From an uncultured Ruminococcus sp. (GTDB lineage: Bacteria; Bacillota; Clostridia; Oscillospirales; Ruminococcaceae): a stretch of 18,596 nucleotides of DNA. Shown in pieces: positions 7,890-14,203 of this stretch. Each line of letters begins with the position of its first letter. Position 1 is the first letter of the stretch. The notes beneath the pieces are model-generated. The model saw only the letters and a program-made list of their open reading frames with translations, was not told where the DNA came from and searched no databases. Location of the stretch: positions 1-18,596 of the forward strand of contig CAMWVM010000006.1 of the NCBI GenBank assembly GCA_947177715.1, in the 5' to 3' direction. Made by a program: the position numbers and the translations under genes.

Positions 7890-8690
7890 TTATTTTCTGA
7901 TTTTCTCTAATAATTCTTTCATCATTGAAGTTAGTTTCTGCTCATTTTCCTTATCCAAAATAAAACGGTTGACTACCATGTCGTGCAATATATAATCTTC
8001 CAAAAGGTAAATGTGGCTTGCATCTTCAGTGTAAAATGCATCCCTGTCCGTTTCCGCTGAATATCCATAAAGCAGTTTCCTACCATCAGCAGAAACAATA
8101 AACCAGTGAAGCTTTTCAGGCATATCATGGTATTTCCCATCATGATGCATTTCGATGTCAGCAATTGGATCTTGGATATTATGCCCCACGCCCAAAATCT
8201 TGCAACCACGATTTTGACATTCCTTTAGTTCAGGTAAAAGCAATTCGTACATTTGATTCCACATAGAAATCATGACATACTGGTTTGCTCCCTTTAATAA
8301 CTGTCTGCAATAAGAGGTAATATTTTCTTTTCCTTTTACTGTGAAAACATAAATATCCTGCTTATTTGCCTCTGTTTCCAACTCGCCCAAAGCATTTGTA
8401 ACATCCTCAAAATCGTTTTCCCATTCTTTTTTCGTTTTCTCTAAAAAAACCTTACTTGGAACAGGTGTATAAATCTTTGTGTTCTCACTGCTTTCTTCTA
8501 CCATAGCTAACCCACGTTTCGTGAGTGTTTCCAAAACATCATAAATCCTTGCCCTGGGAATGCCGGATTCCTTGCTGATCTTGTATGCATTTGCTGTCCC
8601 AAGAGTTAACAGACTTGAATAAGCTTTTGCCTCATATTGATTTAGACCAAGATTTTGTAATTTATCAAGTATAGAATTTTCTATCTGCAT
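7890..8690 (-). CDS. TrmB-family transcriptional regulator
   Basis: A 266-residue regulator. Residues about 8-75 form the TrmB winged helix: LQNLGLNQYEAKAYSSLLTL, then ISKESGIPRARIYDVLETLT with the family hallmark IPxxRIYDVLExLxxRGL. The C-terminal half resembles the phospholipase D-like sensor part of TrmB proteins (YVMISMWNQMYELLLPELKE). Members sense sugars or other metabolites. A near-consensus promoter and an overlapping inverted repeat lie just upstream, so it is probably autoregulated and controls the downstream MFS and ilvC genes. The stop is 22 bases before the MFS start. Confidence 0.9.
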   Translation of the reverse strand: MQIENSILDKLQNLGLNQYEAKAYSSLLTLGTANAYKISKESGIPRARIYDVLETLTKRGLAMVEESSENTKIYTPVPSKVFLEKTKKEWENDFEDVTNALGELETEANKQDIYVFTVKGKENITSYCRQLLKGANQYVMISMWNQMYELLLPELKECQNRGCKILGVGHNIQDPIADIEMHHDGKYHDMPEKLHWFIVSADGRKLLYGYSAETDRDAFYTEDASHIYLLEDYILHDMVVNRFILDKENEQKLTSMMKELLEKIRK

Positions 8691-8721
8691 GATGAACCCT
8701 CTTTCTTAATTATCGTTTCAT

Positions 8722-8745
8722 TAGTTACCACCTTAATAGTAACTA
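8722..8745. promoter_or_regulatory. Probable operator over the -10 box and start point
   Basis: TAGTTAC (8722-8728) and GTAACTA (8739-8745) are perfect 7-base inverted arms with a 10-base spacer, giving a centre-to-centre distance of 17 bases. The site covers the -10 box and predicted transcription start, so a bound protein would block transcription. The adjacent TrmB-type regulator is the likely binder (inference). Confidence 0.65.
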
Positions 8746-8770
8746 TACCATTTCAAATTGAATTTGTCAA
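8742..8770 (-). promoter_or_regulatory. Promoter of the TrmB-MFS-ilvC operon
   Basis: On the minus strand TTGACA (8770-8765, perfect) and TATAGT (8747-8742) are 17 bases apart. The predicted start point is near 8735, about 45 bases ahead of the regulator ATG at 8690. Confidence 0.85.
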
Positions 8771-8870
8771 GCAATCCTCAAAAAATACGATTTTTTGCAT
8801 AACTCCGACAAAGCAATAATTTATCAAACTGTAGGTTGTCACAAATTTTTCGTGTGATATTTCTGTATAC

Positions 8871-8904
8871 AAAAAAGCAGCAGCCTAAAATTTAAGCTAC
8901 TGCT
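8871..8904 (-). terminator. Rho-independent terminator (minus strand)
   Basis: On the minus strand AGCAGTAGC (8904-8896) pairs with GCTGCTGCT (8884-8876) with one G-T wobble, and six Ts follow (8876-8871). It would end transcription coming from the PhzF side, before the TrmB promoter. Confidence 0.75.
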
Positions 8905-8938
8905 ACAAAATATTATTCATTGCTTACTTTAAAATCCT

Positions 8939-9218
8939 ACTTATATTCATCAATCCTGTCAACCATAATAATCCTGTCTACACAACCTCTCCCTAAAGTC
9001 ATTCTGTCAACTCAACTATACCATTCGATATATTCCCAAAGCCTTGATTTTGCGACATTTGACGGGATTATTAACTTCATCAAACCATACTCAAAATGCC
9101 ACAATTCCCTTGAAATCGGAGGCTTTCGTTCACGCTGAATGTGCCGAAAGCCCTTATTATAGTAATTCTTTATACAATATCTTTTTCTGTATTGGGTGTA
9201 AAAACGGTCGTTCAACAT
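8939..9218 (-). pseudogene. Unidentified degenerate coding stretch
   Basis: A minus-strand frame starting near 9218 is open for 68 codons (segments such as FRHIQRERKPPISRELWHFE) to TGA at 9014-9012. It then continues in the same frame with VDRMTLGRGCVDRIIMVDRI and ends at TAG 8941-8939, 35 bases before the terminator at 8904. One in-frame stop and no recognisable family suggest a decayed gene end or an ORF that is not coding. The 8760-9310 gap otherwise holds only the terminator and the short repeats listed separately. Confidence 0.3.
8952..9011. repeat. Three short imperfect direct repeats (consensus AATCCTGTCAAC)
   Basis: AATCCTGTCAAC at 8952-8963, AATCCTGTCTAC at 8970-8981 and ATTCTGTCAAC at 9001-9011. 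On the minus strand each carries TTGACA or TAGACA. Intervals are 18 and about 31 bases. They could be regulator sites, stacked -35 elements or chance within a decayed gene. Confidence 0.4.
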
Positions 9219-9276
9219 TTTTACTTGTTAATTGACCGCTTCATAAATAAATCAAAACTTTTTATCAGCAATCCGC

Positions 9277-9330
9277 CTAACAAAGTTCCATTGACATTCC
9301 AAACAAGACTTTAGCTACGTGATGCTTCTA
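9277..9330 (-). repeat. Decayed second copy of the gene fragment upstream of phzF
   Basis: This stretch aligns with 10219-10271 at roughly three quarters identity, judged by eye. Both share TTCCATTGAC and GACTTTAGCT. On the minus strand it reads KHHVAKVLFGMSMELC then a stop, against KHPSAKVLHGTSMEFRRVDG in the other copy. It overlaps the last five codons of the PhzF gene in another frame. Confidence 0.6.
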
Positions 9331-10168
9331 TAATTTTTTTACAAACAAAGTGTCCTTGTCCACCAACATAAACCATATTGATTGTGCTGTTGTAATGCGT
9401 GATATTTACTATGAGCTGTGAAGCTGAACCAAGATTAGAGCCTTGCTCAAAAATATATTGTGACTGTTGATCATAATGTTTGAAAAGATAGCAGGCCAAA
9501 GCGCAATTTGATGTGCCAGTAGCAGATTCTTCATCAATTCCGTATCGTGGAGCAAAGTTTCTGCATATTGCTGTTGCTTTAGAACCTTTTGTTAAAGTAA
9601 AGGCGTGGATTCCAACAACATTCAAATCTTGGCACAAGCTCGCTATATTTTTGAAATTCGGATTCAGTTTATTCAAATGGTCTTTAGAATCTACAGGGAG
9701 TATAATATCCTTCAATCCCGTTGAAACAATCTGGATTGGCAGAGAGGTGTCAATAAATCTGTTCTCTAGACATCCAGCAAAAATATTCGGTGCTAGTGTT
9801 TCAAAATAGATAGGGCAATTTTGCTCCATAAAAATCATCCCATCTTTTTCTATTCTGATATTGAGGTTCCCGGCTTTTGTTTCTAAAATATAGGTGCCTT
9901 TGCTCAACTTGCTTAATGAATTGAGCAGGGAAAAGGTGGCTATTGTAGCGTGTCCACATAAAGGAACTTCTTCTGTTGGGGTAAAGTAGCGTATTTTGAA
10001 ATCTGCGATGTTGGATTCCATCAAGAACGCAGTCTCAGAATATCCTAGGTCTTTTGCTATTACTGCCATATCCACTGGCGTTAGATTGTGGCTGTCCAAG
10101 ACTATGCCTGCTTTATTTCCTCCCTGATTTTCTTTGCTAAAGGCGCTTACTACATAAACCTCAACCAT
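9311..10168 (-). CDS. PhzF-family isomerase-like protein
   Basis: A 285-residue protein of the PhzF phenazine-biosynthesis/diaminopimelate-epimerase-like fold, two mirrored domains, normal length. Family motifs are present: NQGGNKAGIVL near residue 15, YSETAFL with the catalytic glutamate at E45, VPLCGHATIAT with H73, and in the second domain FAPRYGIDEESATGTSNCAL. Members act as isomerases on small acids; most, including this one, have no known substrate. There is no phenazine gene nearby. The ribosome site AAGGGAG lies inside the end of the upstream gene fragment, two bases separating that stop from this ATG, so the two were once translationally coupled. The last residues EASRS read across a decayed repeat, so the natural C-terminus may have been altered. 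Confidence 0.9.
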   Translation of the reverse strand: MVEVYVVSAFSKENQGGNKAGIVLDSHNLTPVDMAVIAKDLGYSETAFLMESNIADFKIRYFTPTEEVPLCGHATIATFSLLNSLSKLSKGTYILETKAGNLNIRIEKDGMIFMEQNCPIYFETLAPNIFAGCLENRFIDTSLPIQIVSTGLKDIILPVDSKDHLNKLNPNFKNIASLCQDLNVVGIHAFTLTKGSKATAICRNFAPRYGIDEESATGTSNCALACYLFKHYDQQSQYIFEQGSNLGSASQLIVNITHYNSTINMVYVGGQGHFVCKKIIEASRS

Positions 10169-10170
10169 AT

Positions 10171-10353
10171 TTATTCTCCCTTCAGATAAGCATATCTGAA
10201 AATATGCCGACCATCCACCCGACGAAATTCCATTGACGTTCCATGTAGGACTTTAGCTGATGGATGTTTCTCTGGTAACATTTTCAGCTTTTTTTCATCT
10301 ATAATTAAATGACCTTCCTCATCATGCTTGTAATCATAACATTTTCTATTTAC
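10171..10353 (-). pseudogene. C-terminal fragment of an unidentified gene coupled to phzF
   Basis: Sixty codons are open on the minus strand with no good start; segments include CYDYKHDEEGHLIIDEKKLK and KHPSAKVLHGTSMEFRRVDG, and the end is FRYAYLKGE. The sequence looks like real protein and ends two bases before the PhzF ATG. Just upstream in another frame a 30-codon piece (10438-10346, containing IESIDWVLKRLGK) may be the same gene before a frameshift. I do not recognise the family. A decayed second copy lies on the other side of phzF. Confidence 0.5.
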
Positions 10354-10438
10354 CTAATCTCTTTAATACCCAATCAATACTTTCAATCATTATTCTGCCT
10401 ATTGTTTTTATTAAATATCCATTGTGCTTGATATTCAT
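10346..10438 (-). other. Short ORF, possibly the 5' part of the broken gene upstream of phzF
   Basis: Thirty codons from an ATG at 10438 to TAG at 10348-10346, beginning MNIKHNGYLIKTIGRIMIES. It overlaps the start of the 60-codon fragment by 8 bases in a different frame. No clear ribosome site is visible. It is either an N-terminal piece separated by a frameshift or not coding. The rest of the 10354-10515 gap shows nothing else. Confidence 0.25.
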
Positions 10439-10515
10439 CTTGTATGCTCACAAAAGTAGACTATTTACTGTTTTTACATGCAGCACACTAATATGTGTAT
10501 ATAAGAAAAATGAAT

Positions 10516-11240
10516 CTAATAATACATTCCACTTTTTATCATTTTTTGAATGATAGGATCTTCTTCTGTAATTTCTCCAGTTACTAACAATAAATAATTT
10601 CTTAGATTACTTATATCCTCTTTAAAAAATCTCAATGATAAATAATTCGCTGTTAATCCATCATTCCAAAAAGAAATTCTTAATTCCATATCAATATCTG
10701 CAATTTCATGCCCAGGTGCAATGTAAACAAACCTTGGGTCTCTTGTCAAATCCTTTTTAGGATTAAATATGATAGTAAAGTCAGGCTCAATAAAAGTAAT
10801 CTCATTTGGTGTTTCTAATTTATCTTCTAATAAGTTGTTAATGTTATGAAGTATTTCTTCTATTTCACAAGACAATAATGTTTCATCATCTTCACGAACA
10901 TAATTTAACCATGCCCAGGTGCAATGTAAACAAACCTTGGGTCTCTTGTCAAATCCTTTTTAGGATTAAATATGATAGTAAAGTCAGGCTCAATAAAAGT
11001 AATCTCATTTGGTGTTTCTAATTTATCTTCTAATAAGTTGTTAATGTTATGAAGTATTTCTTCTATTTCACAAGACAATAATGTTTCATCATCTTCACGA
11101 ACATAATTTAACCATGAATCAGATTGATATGCAATTCCTATTCTACACCATTGTTCATCCCATTTTTCTTTATCAGTTAGTGTATAATTCAAAACTCGAA
11201 ACTGAAATATAACTCCTTCCAAATTTAATTTTAGCCACAC
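10516..11240 (-). pseudogene. WapI-like immunity protein gene broken by an internal tandem duplication
   Basis: The 5' part starts at GTG 11240 (AGAGGG upstream) and reads VWLKLNLEGVIFQFRV and further to a premature stop at 10905. The 3' part is open from 10875 and ends SFWNDGLTANYLSLRFFKED and IIQKMIKSGMYY. The two share about 60 identical residues because 203 bp are exactly duplicated; 203 is not a multiple of three, so the frame is lost. Removing one copy gives 522 bases, one clean 173-residue protein. The reconstructed sequence resembles the small acidic proteins annotated as WapI-family immunity proteins of contact-dependent toxin systems (from memory, moderate certainty). No toxin gene is in the window. 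Its start is tightly placed after a recombinase fragment. Confidence 0.7.
10707..11116. repeat. Exact 203-bp tandem duplication
   Basis: Bases 10707-10913 are identical to 10910-11116 by direct comparison, a period of 203 bases with a shared CATG at the junction. No difference was seen between the copies, so the event is very recent. The 4-base microhomology suggests replication slippage or end joining. Confidence 0.95.
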
Positions 11241-11255
11241 TATAATTTCCCTCTT

Positions 11256-11591
11256 TCATTTAGTCTTCCTTGAACTATATTTCTCACTTTTCCTCTTTGC
11301 AGTTCCATTTTCATCTTTCACCACATTGTTCCTCCGAGCCTTCTCTATCTGCACCGCCTCAAAAACTTCCTTTGATATTATCGCAGGATTATTATCAGAA
11401 GACAGATATTGAACCTCACTCTTACCCGATTTCAAAAGTCTGACATTTCCAGTATACTTCTCATTACTCAGCATAACATCAATAGTTCTCTTACACCACT
11501 TCGCTTTTCCTGTTGGCAAGAGAATCTTCCGTTTTTCAAGCTCTTTAATAATGCCTACAACACTTTGACCGCTGAGATACAAATCTAATAT
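11256..11591 (-). pseudogene. Internal fragment of a large serine recombinase
   Basis: About 111 codons are open from 11591 after a TAG, with no genuine start. The sequence ILDLYLSGQSVVGIIKELEK, then WCKRTIDVMLSNEKYTGNV and PAIISKEVFEAVQIEKARR, is the Recombinase domain (PF07508) of large serine recombinases, ending YSSRKTK where intact enzymes go on to the zinc-ribbon CGxC. The catalytic domain is missing, and the zinc and coiled-coil parts are gone. It is squeezed between the GrpB stop and the WapI-like start, so both ends were cut by later events. It is related to, but clearly different from, the recombinase at 13073-13950. Confidence 0.8.
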
Positions 11592-12151
11592 CTATCTTTA
11601 TACCTTATTTTCGCTTCACTTGTTATTTTTTCTATGAAGTCACCTTTCGCAGCTGTATAGCCATCTCTGTCAAACTCATATTGTTTCCATAACGATAGTT
11701 TAAGGCTTTCATATTCTTTTGCTGCAACTGGAAATTCATTTAAATAATCACGAAAATACAGTTCATTGTTATCACCCATGTATCTGATATGAATGTGATA
11801 TACCTTATCGGCAAATCCATTCTCGGTGTAACCTTTATTCAAAGATATTCTCTTATCATCAGAGCTCATACATATATAGCCGTTTTGTTCAAGAATCTCC
11901 GCTATTCGTCGTAAGCTATCATCTACACTTGACTCAATTAAAATATCAATAATCGGCTTTGCCCAAATGCCTTTGATAGCAGTACTTCCTATATGATGGA
12001 TTCTAATACCGTCCATATTGTCCAGCAATCCTGCAATTTCATTATGCGCCTCTTCATAATAGGCTTGCCATTCGTTTTTTGTTTCCGTCAGTTGAATAGG
12101 AAATAGATGCCATAATTCTTCCAACGTCATTTCTGATAGTTTCTTTCCCAT
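11585..12151 (-). CDS. GrpB-family predicted nucleotidyltransferase
   Basis: A 188-residue protein of the GrpB/UPF0157 family (PF04229), related to the nucleotidyltransferase fold. The hallmark IRIHHIGSTAIKGIWAKPII is present, followed by DILIE with the paired acidic residues and later VYHIHIRYMGDNNELYFRDY and WKQYEFDRDGYTAAKGDFI. The frame is open back to GTG 12340, but ATG 12151 with GAGGAGAAGGGA a few bases upstream gives the family N-terminus (MGKKLSEMTLEELWHLFPIQ). Relatives are often found on resistance-bearing mobile elements; the substrate is unknown. Its stop overlaps the 5' end of a recombinase fragment, showing it was inserted into older mobile DNA. Confidence 0.88.
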   Translation of the reverse strand: MGKKLSEMTLEELWHLFPIQLTETKNEWQAYYEEAHNEIAGLLDNMDGIRIHHIGSTAIKGIWAKPIIDILIESSVDDSLRRIAEILEQNGYICMSSDDKRISLNKGYTENGFADKVYHIHIRYMGDNNELYFRDYLNEFPVAAKEYESLKLSLWKQYEFDRDGYTAAKGDFIEKITSEAKIRYKDRY

Positions 12152-12165
12152 ATAATCCCTTCTCC

Positions 12166-12279
12166 TCATAACATCCATCCACTGCCTGCCAAACTGCTGA
12201 CAGTCAAGTTGCTGGATGAGACGACATCCAATCCACTGTCTAAACCATAAGCGTGATTTTCTCGTAGATATGTTTTCAT
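12166..12279 (-). other. Possible 37-codon leader ORF ahead of the GrpB gene
   Basis: An ATG at 12279 opens a frame beginning MKTYLRENHAYGLDSGLDVV and ending in TGA at 12168-12166, just before the GrpB ribosome site. The same DNA is also open in the GrpB frame (RLIQQLDCQQFGRQWMDV). Either could be a remnant of a former gene. Position directly before a ribosome site would also suit a regulatory leader. No attenuator hairpins are obvious. Confidence 0.25.
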
Positions 12280-12353
12280 AGAAATAACCGGACTTTCCCG
12301 AAGGAACCTCACCTTGCGAAAAATCCCGTAAATACGCCACTTTCTAGCACTTT

Positions 12354-12452
12354 CTATTTTGCTTTAGACATCAATACAACCGTCTCCACGTGGCTCGGTT
12401 CTCCAATGAACAACCTATTCAACACCCACTGTACAAGGGAATGGTGGAACAC
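12354..12452 (-). pseudogene. Gene-end remnant with the HVETVVLMS motif
   Basis: A 32-codon minus-strand frame between stops reads VFHHSLVQWVLNRLFIGEPS followed by HVETVVLMSKAK and TAG. The HVETVVLMS string resembles the C-terminal THVExVVLL motif of TrmA/RlmD-type methyltransferases, also visible in the intact rlmD of this window, and similar tails occur as relics on conjugative elements. With no start or domain it is a remnant. The rest of 12453-12563 shows only a weak 6-bp hairpin (TTGCCT/AGGCAA, 12502-12525). Confidence 0.4.
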
Positions 12453-12563
12453 CTATTTTCGCCTTAAAATGGGTATGTCGAACCGATACAAATGTTGACT
12501 TGCCTTATTGCTCGTATAGGCAAATAGGCTTAATCTCTATTACATAAATTTCAATTTACAAAG

Positions 12564-13016
12564 CTATAGCTTGTAATGCATAAAGTTGTCATTATGCTTA
12601 AATCCAAAATCAGTATATAGCTTTACTCCCATATCTGATGCAGTAATCTGAACAGTACCACAGCCATATTCTTTAGCTTCATTCACTACTCTTGAAAGCA
12701 ATTCTTTTGCTATACCTTTTCTCCTGTAATTGGGATTAGTGAACATACTAGAAAGTAATCCTATTCTTCCAGAATGGCATCCAAAATATGGTGGTTTTTC
12801 AACAAAAGACATTCCACTTGTACCTATTATCTTATCTCCGTCCATTGCCAACCACGAGACAAATGTTCCATCTTCCATATGTCTTTTATAATAATCTTTC
12901 AGAGCAGGAGCCAAATCAATATCTTCTGTAGCACCTTCTTCACGAAGTTGATTTATCCTCATTTGTATAAATGTATCTAATTCTTTTTCTGTTAATTTCT
13001 TATATATAATATTCAC
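12564..13016 (-). CDS. GNAT-family N-acetyltransferase
   Basis: A 150-residue acetyltransferase of the Acetyltransf_1 type. The acetyl-CoA site is clear as MFTNPNYRRKGIAKELLSRV (R-R-x-G-I-A), preceded by the strand IGLLSSMF and followed by VQITASDMGVKLYTDFGFKH. The frame is open to an ATG at 13034, but a GGAGG lies inside that extension and a GTG at 13016 sits 9 bases after it, giving an N-terminus (NIIYKKLTEKELDTFIQMRI) that fits relatives. I prefer GTG. The acceptor is unknown. It is flanked by recombinase remnants and is likely cargo. Confidence 0.87.
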   Translation of the reverse strand: MNIIYKKLTEKELDTFIQMRINQLREEGATEDIDLAPALKDYYKRHMEDGTFVSWLAMDGDKIIGTSGMSFVEKPPYFGCHSGRIGLLSSMFTNPNYRRKGIAKELLSRVVNEAKEYGCGTVQITASDMGVKLYTDFGFKHNDNFMHYKL

Positions 13017-13072
13017 AATATATAAATCCTCCATCGTTAATGAAACTAGAATTTTATCTTTCTACCGTGGAT

Positions 13073-13950
13073 TCAGATATGTACTGTTTCAACATTACTT
13101 CGTTGCTTACAAGCTTTCTGAACAGCATCAAACAATTCTTTTGAAATAATAGGTGAATGAGCATTATTTAACTTGTAAATACGACCTTCATCACCATCTA
13201 AATTAACTACTGCAATACCTATGTATTTTTCATTACTCAGCATTTCTTCTACCGATCGCTTAGGCCAATTATCTTTTCCTGTAGGTGATTTAATATTTCT
13301 ATTATTAAGTTCTTTAACAATACCTAATATGCTTTTACCTTCAAGGTACAAATCAAAAATAAGTTTAACGATCATTGCTTGTTCTTCGTTTATTACAAGA
13401 TCGCCATTTTCATCATTAGCATATCCATAGCATTTTCTACGGTAAAAGCCTAAGCTACCGTTCTTGGCTCTATGCTTGATTCCCCATTTTATGTTTGCAC
13501 TTCGTGATTCATTTTCAGCTTGAGTACAAGCTTCAATAGTTGAAATCAATAATGAACTTCCTACTGTTAATGTATCAAGTTCTTCCTGTCTAAAAATAAT
13601 ACGCACATCTGCTTCTTTTAATGTGTTGATCGCCTCAAGCACTTCAACAGATCTCTTCCAAGTCTGCTAATATTCTTTACTACAACTATGTCGGTAAGTC
13701 CAGCTTTACACTCATTTATCATCTTTGTAAATTCAGGACGAACTGAACCTTTTTTAGAAGAAGCAATATCTATATAAATATCAACTAGTTTCCAATTTCT
13801 TTGACTGGAAATGAACTTTGTAAGACCAGAGATTTGTGCTTTCAAACTATCCAGTTGTTCCATACTATTTGAACTCACACGAGAATAGATAACTACGTAT
13901 TTTACTGGCTCGGTTGTATTTGCTGGTATCACTCTTACTTTACCTGGCAT
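13073..13950 (-). pseudogene. Large serine recombinase, frameshifted and C-terminally truncated
   Basis: The N-terminal resolvase domain starts at ATG 13950 with GGGAGAGG upstream and contains VVIYSRVSSNSMEQLDSLKA (catalytic serine about residue 26) and IVVVKNISRLGRD. There the frame breaks. After GRD, one extra base near 13651 would read SVEVLEAINTLKEADVRIIF and continue the family sequence, so a single T was lost. The second part (open from 13642) carries the Recombinase domain (IFDLYLEGKSILGIVKELNN, MLSNEKYIGIAVV) and stops after about 290 residues in total, where intact enzymes have 400-550 with a zinc ribbon and coiled coil. It is the last gene before the chromosomal operon and probably marks the island end. 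Confidence 0.85.
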
Positions 13951-13968
13951 AAGTTACCTCTCCCTTCT

Positions 13969-14021
13969 AAAACAGGCTAATCAATTCATTATCTGATCAC
14001 ATATGTTGATTAGCCTATTTT
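13969..14021. terminator. Long hairpin in the leader of the recombinase / end of the rlmD operon
   Basis: AGGCTAATCAA (13974-13984) and TTGATTAGCCT (14006-14016) are perfect inverses, extended to 16-base arms with one mismatch by flanking A and T runs. The loop is 21 bases. With T-runs on either strand it looks like a bidirectional terminator. On the minus strand it could stop transcripts leaving rlmD, yet it also lies between a possible recombinase promoter and that gene's start. Confidence 0.65.
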
Positions 14022-14054
14022 GTTGCGTATTCTTCTGATGTCTTGAATAAATAT

Positions 14055-14101
14055 TTTTGTACGGTCAATCTATACTCAATAGTTTTGTATGGTCAACTAT
14101 A
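14055..14101. repeat. Short direct repeat near the island end
   Basis: TTTTGTACGGTCAATCTATA (14055-14074) and TTTTGTATGGTCAACTATA (14083-14101) differ at two positions, with a 28-base period. It may be two recombinase sub-sites, a duplicated promoter element or a footprint of an insertion. Confidence 0.5.
14069..14096 (-). promoter_or_regulatory. Possible promoter of the serine recombinase
   Basis: On the minus strand TTGACC (14096-14091) and TATAGA (14074-14069) are 16 bases apart. Transcription would begin near 14062 and run through the long hairpin before the recombinase start at 13950. Confidence 0.45.
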
Positions 14102-14203
14102 AAAAACATCTTGATTTCATAAGTATTTACAAGACTTCTTTCATCTTTAAAATTGAATGTAGATAGTAAGAAAAAGCTTTATTTTTCAAGCATTTTCACA
14201 CTT

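Noticed and set aside
12152..12340. 63-residue N-terminal extension of GrpB
   Set aside because: GrpB proteins start near MGKKLSEM; a strong ribosome site precedes ATG 12151.
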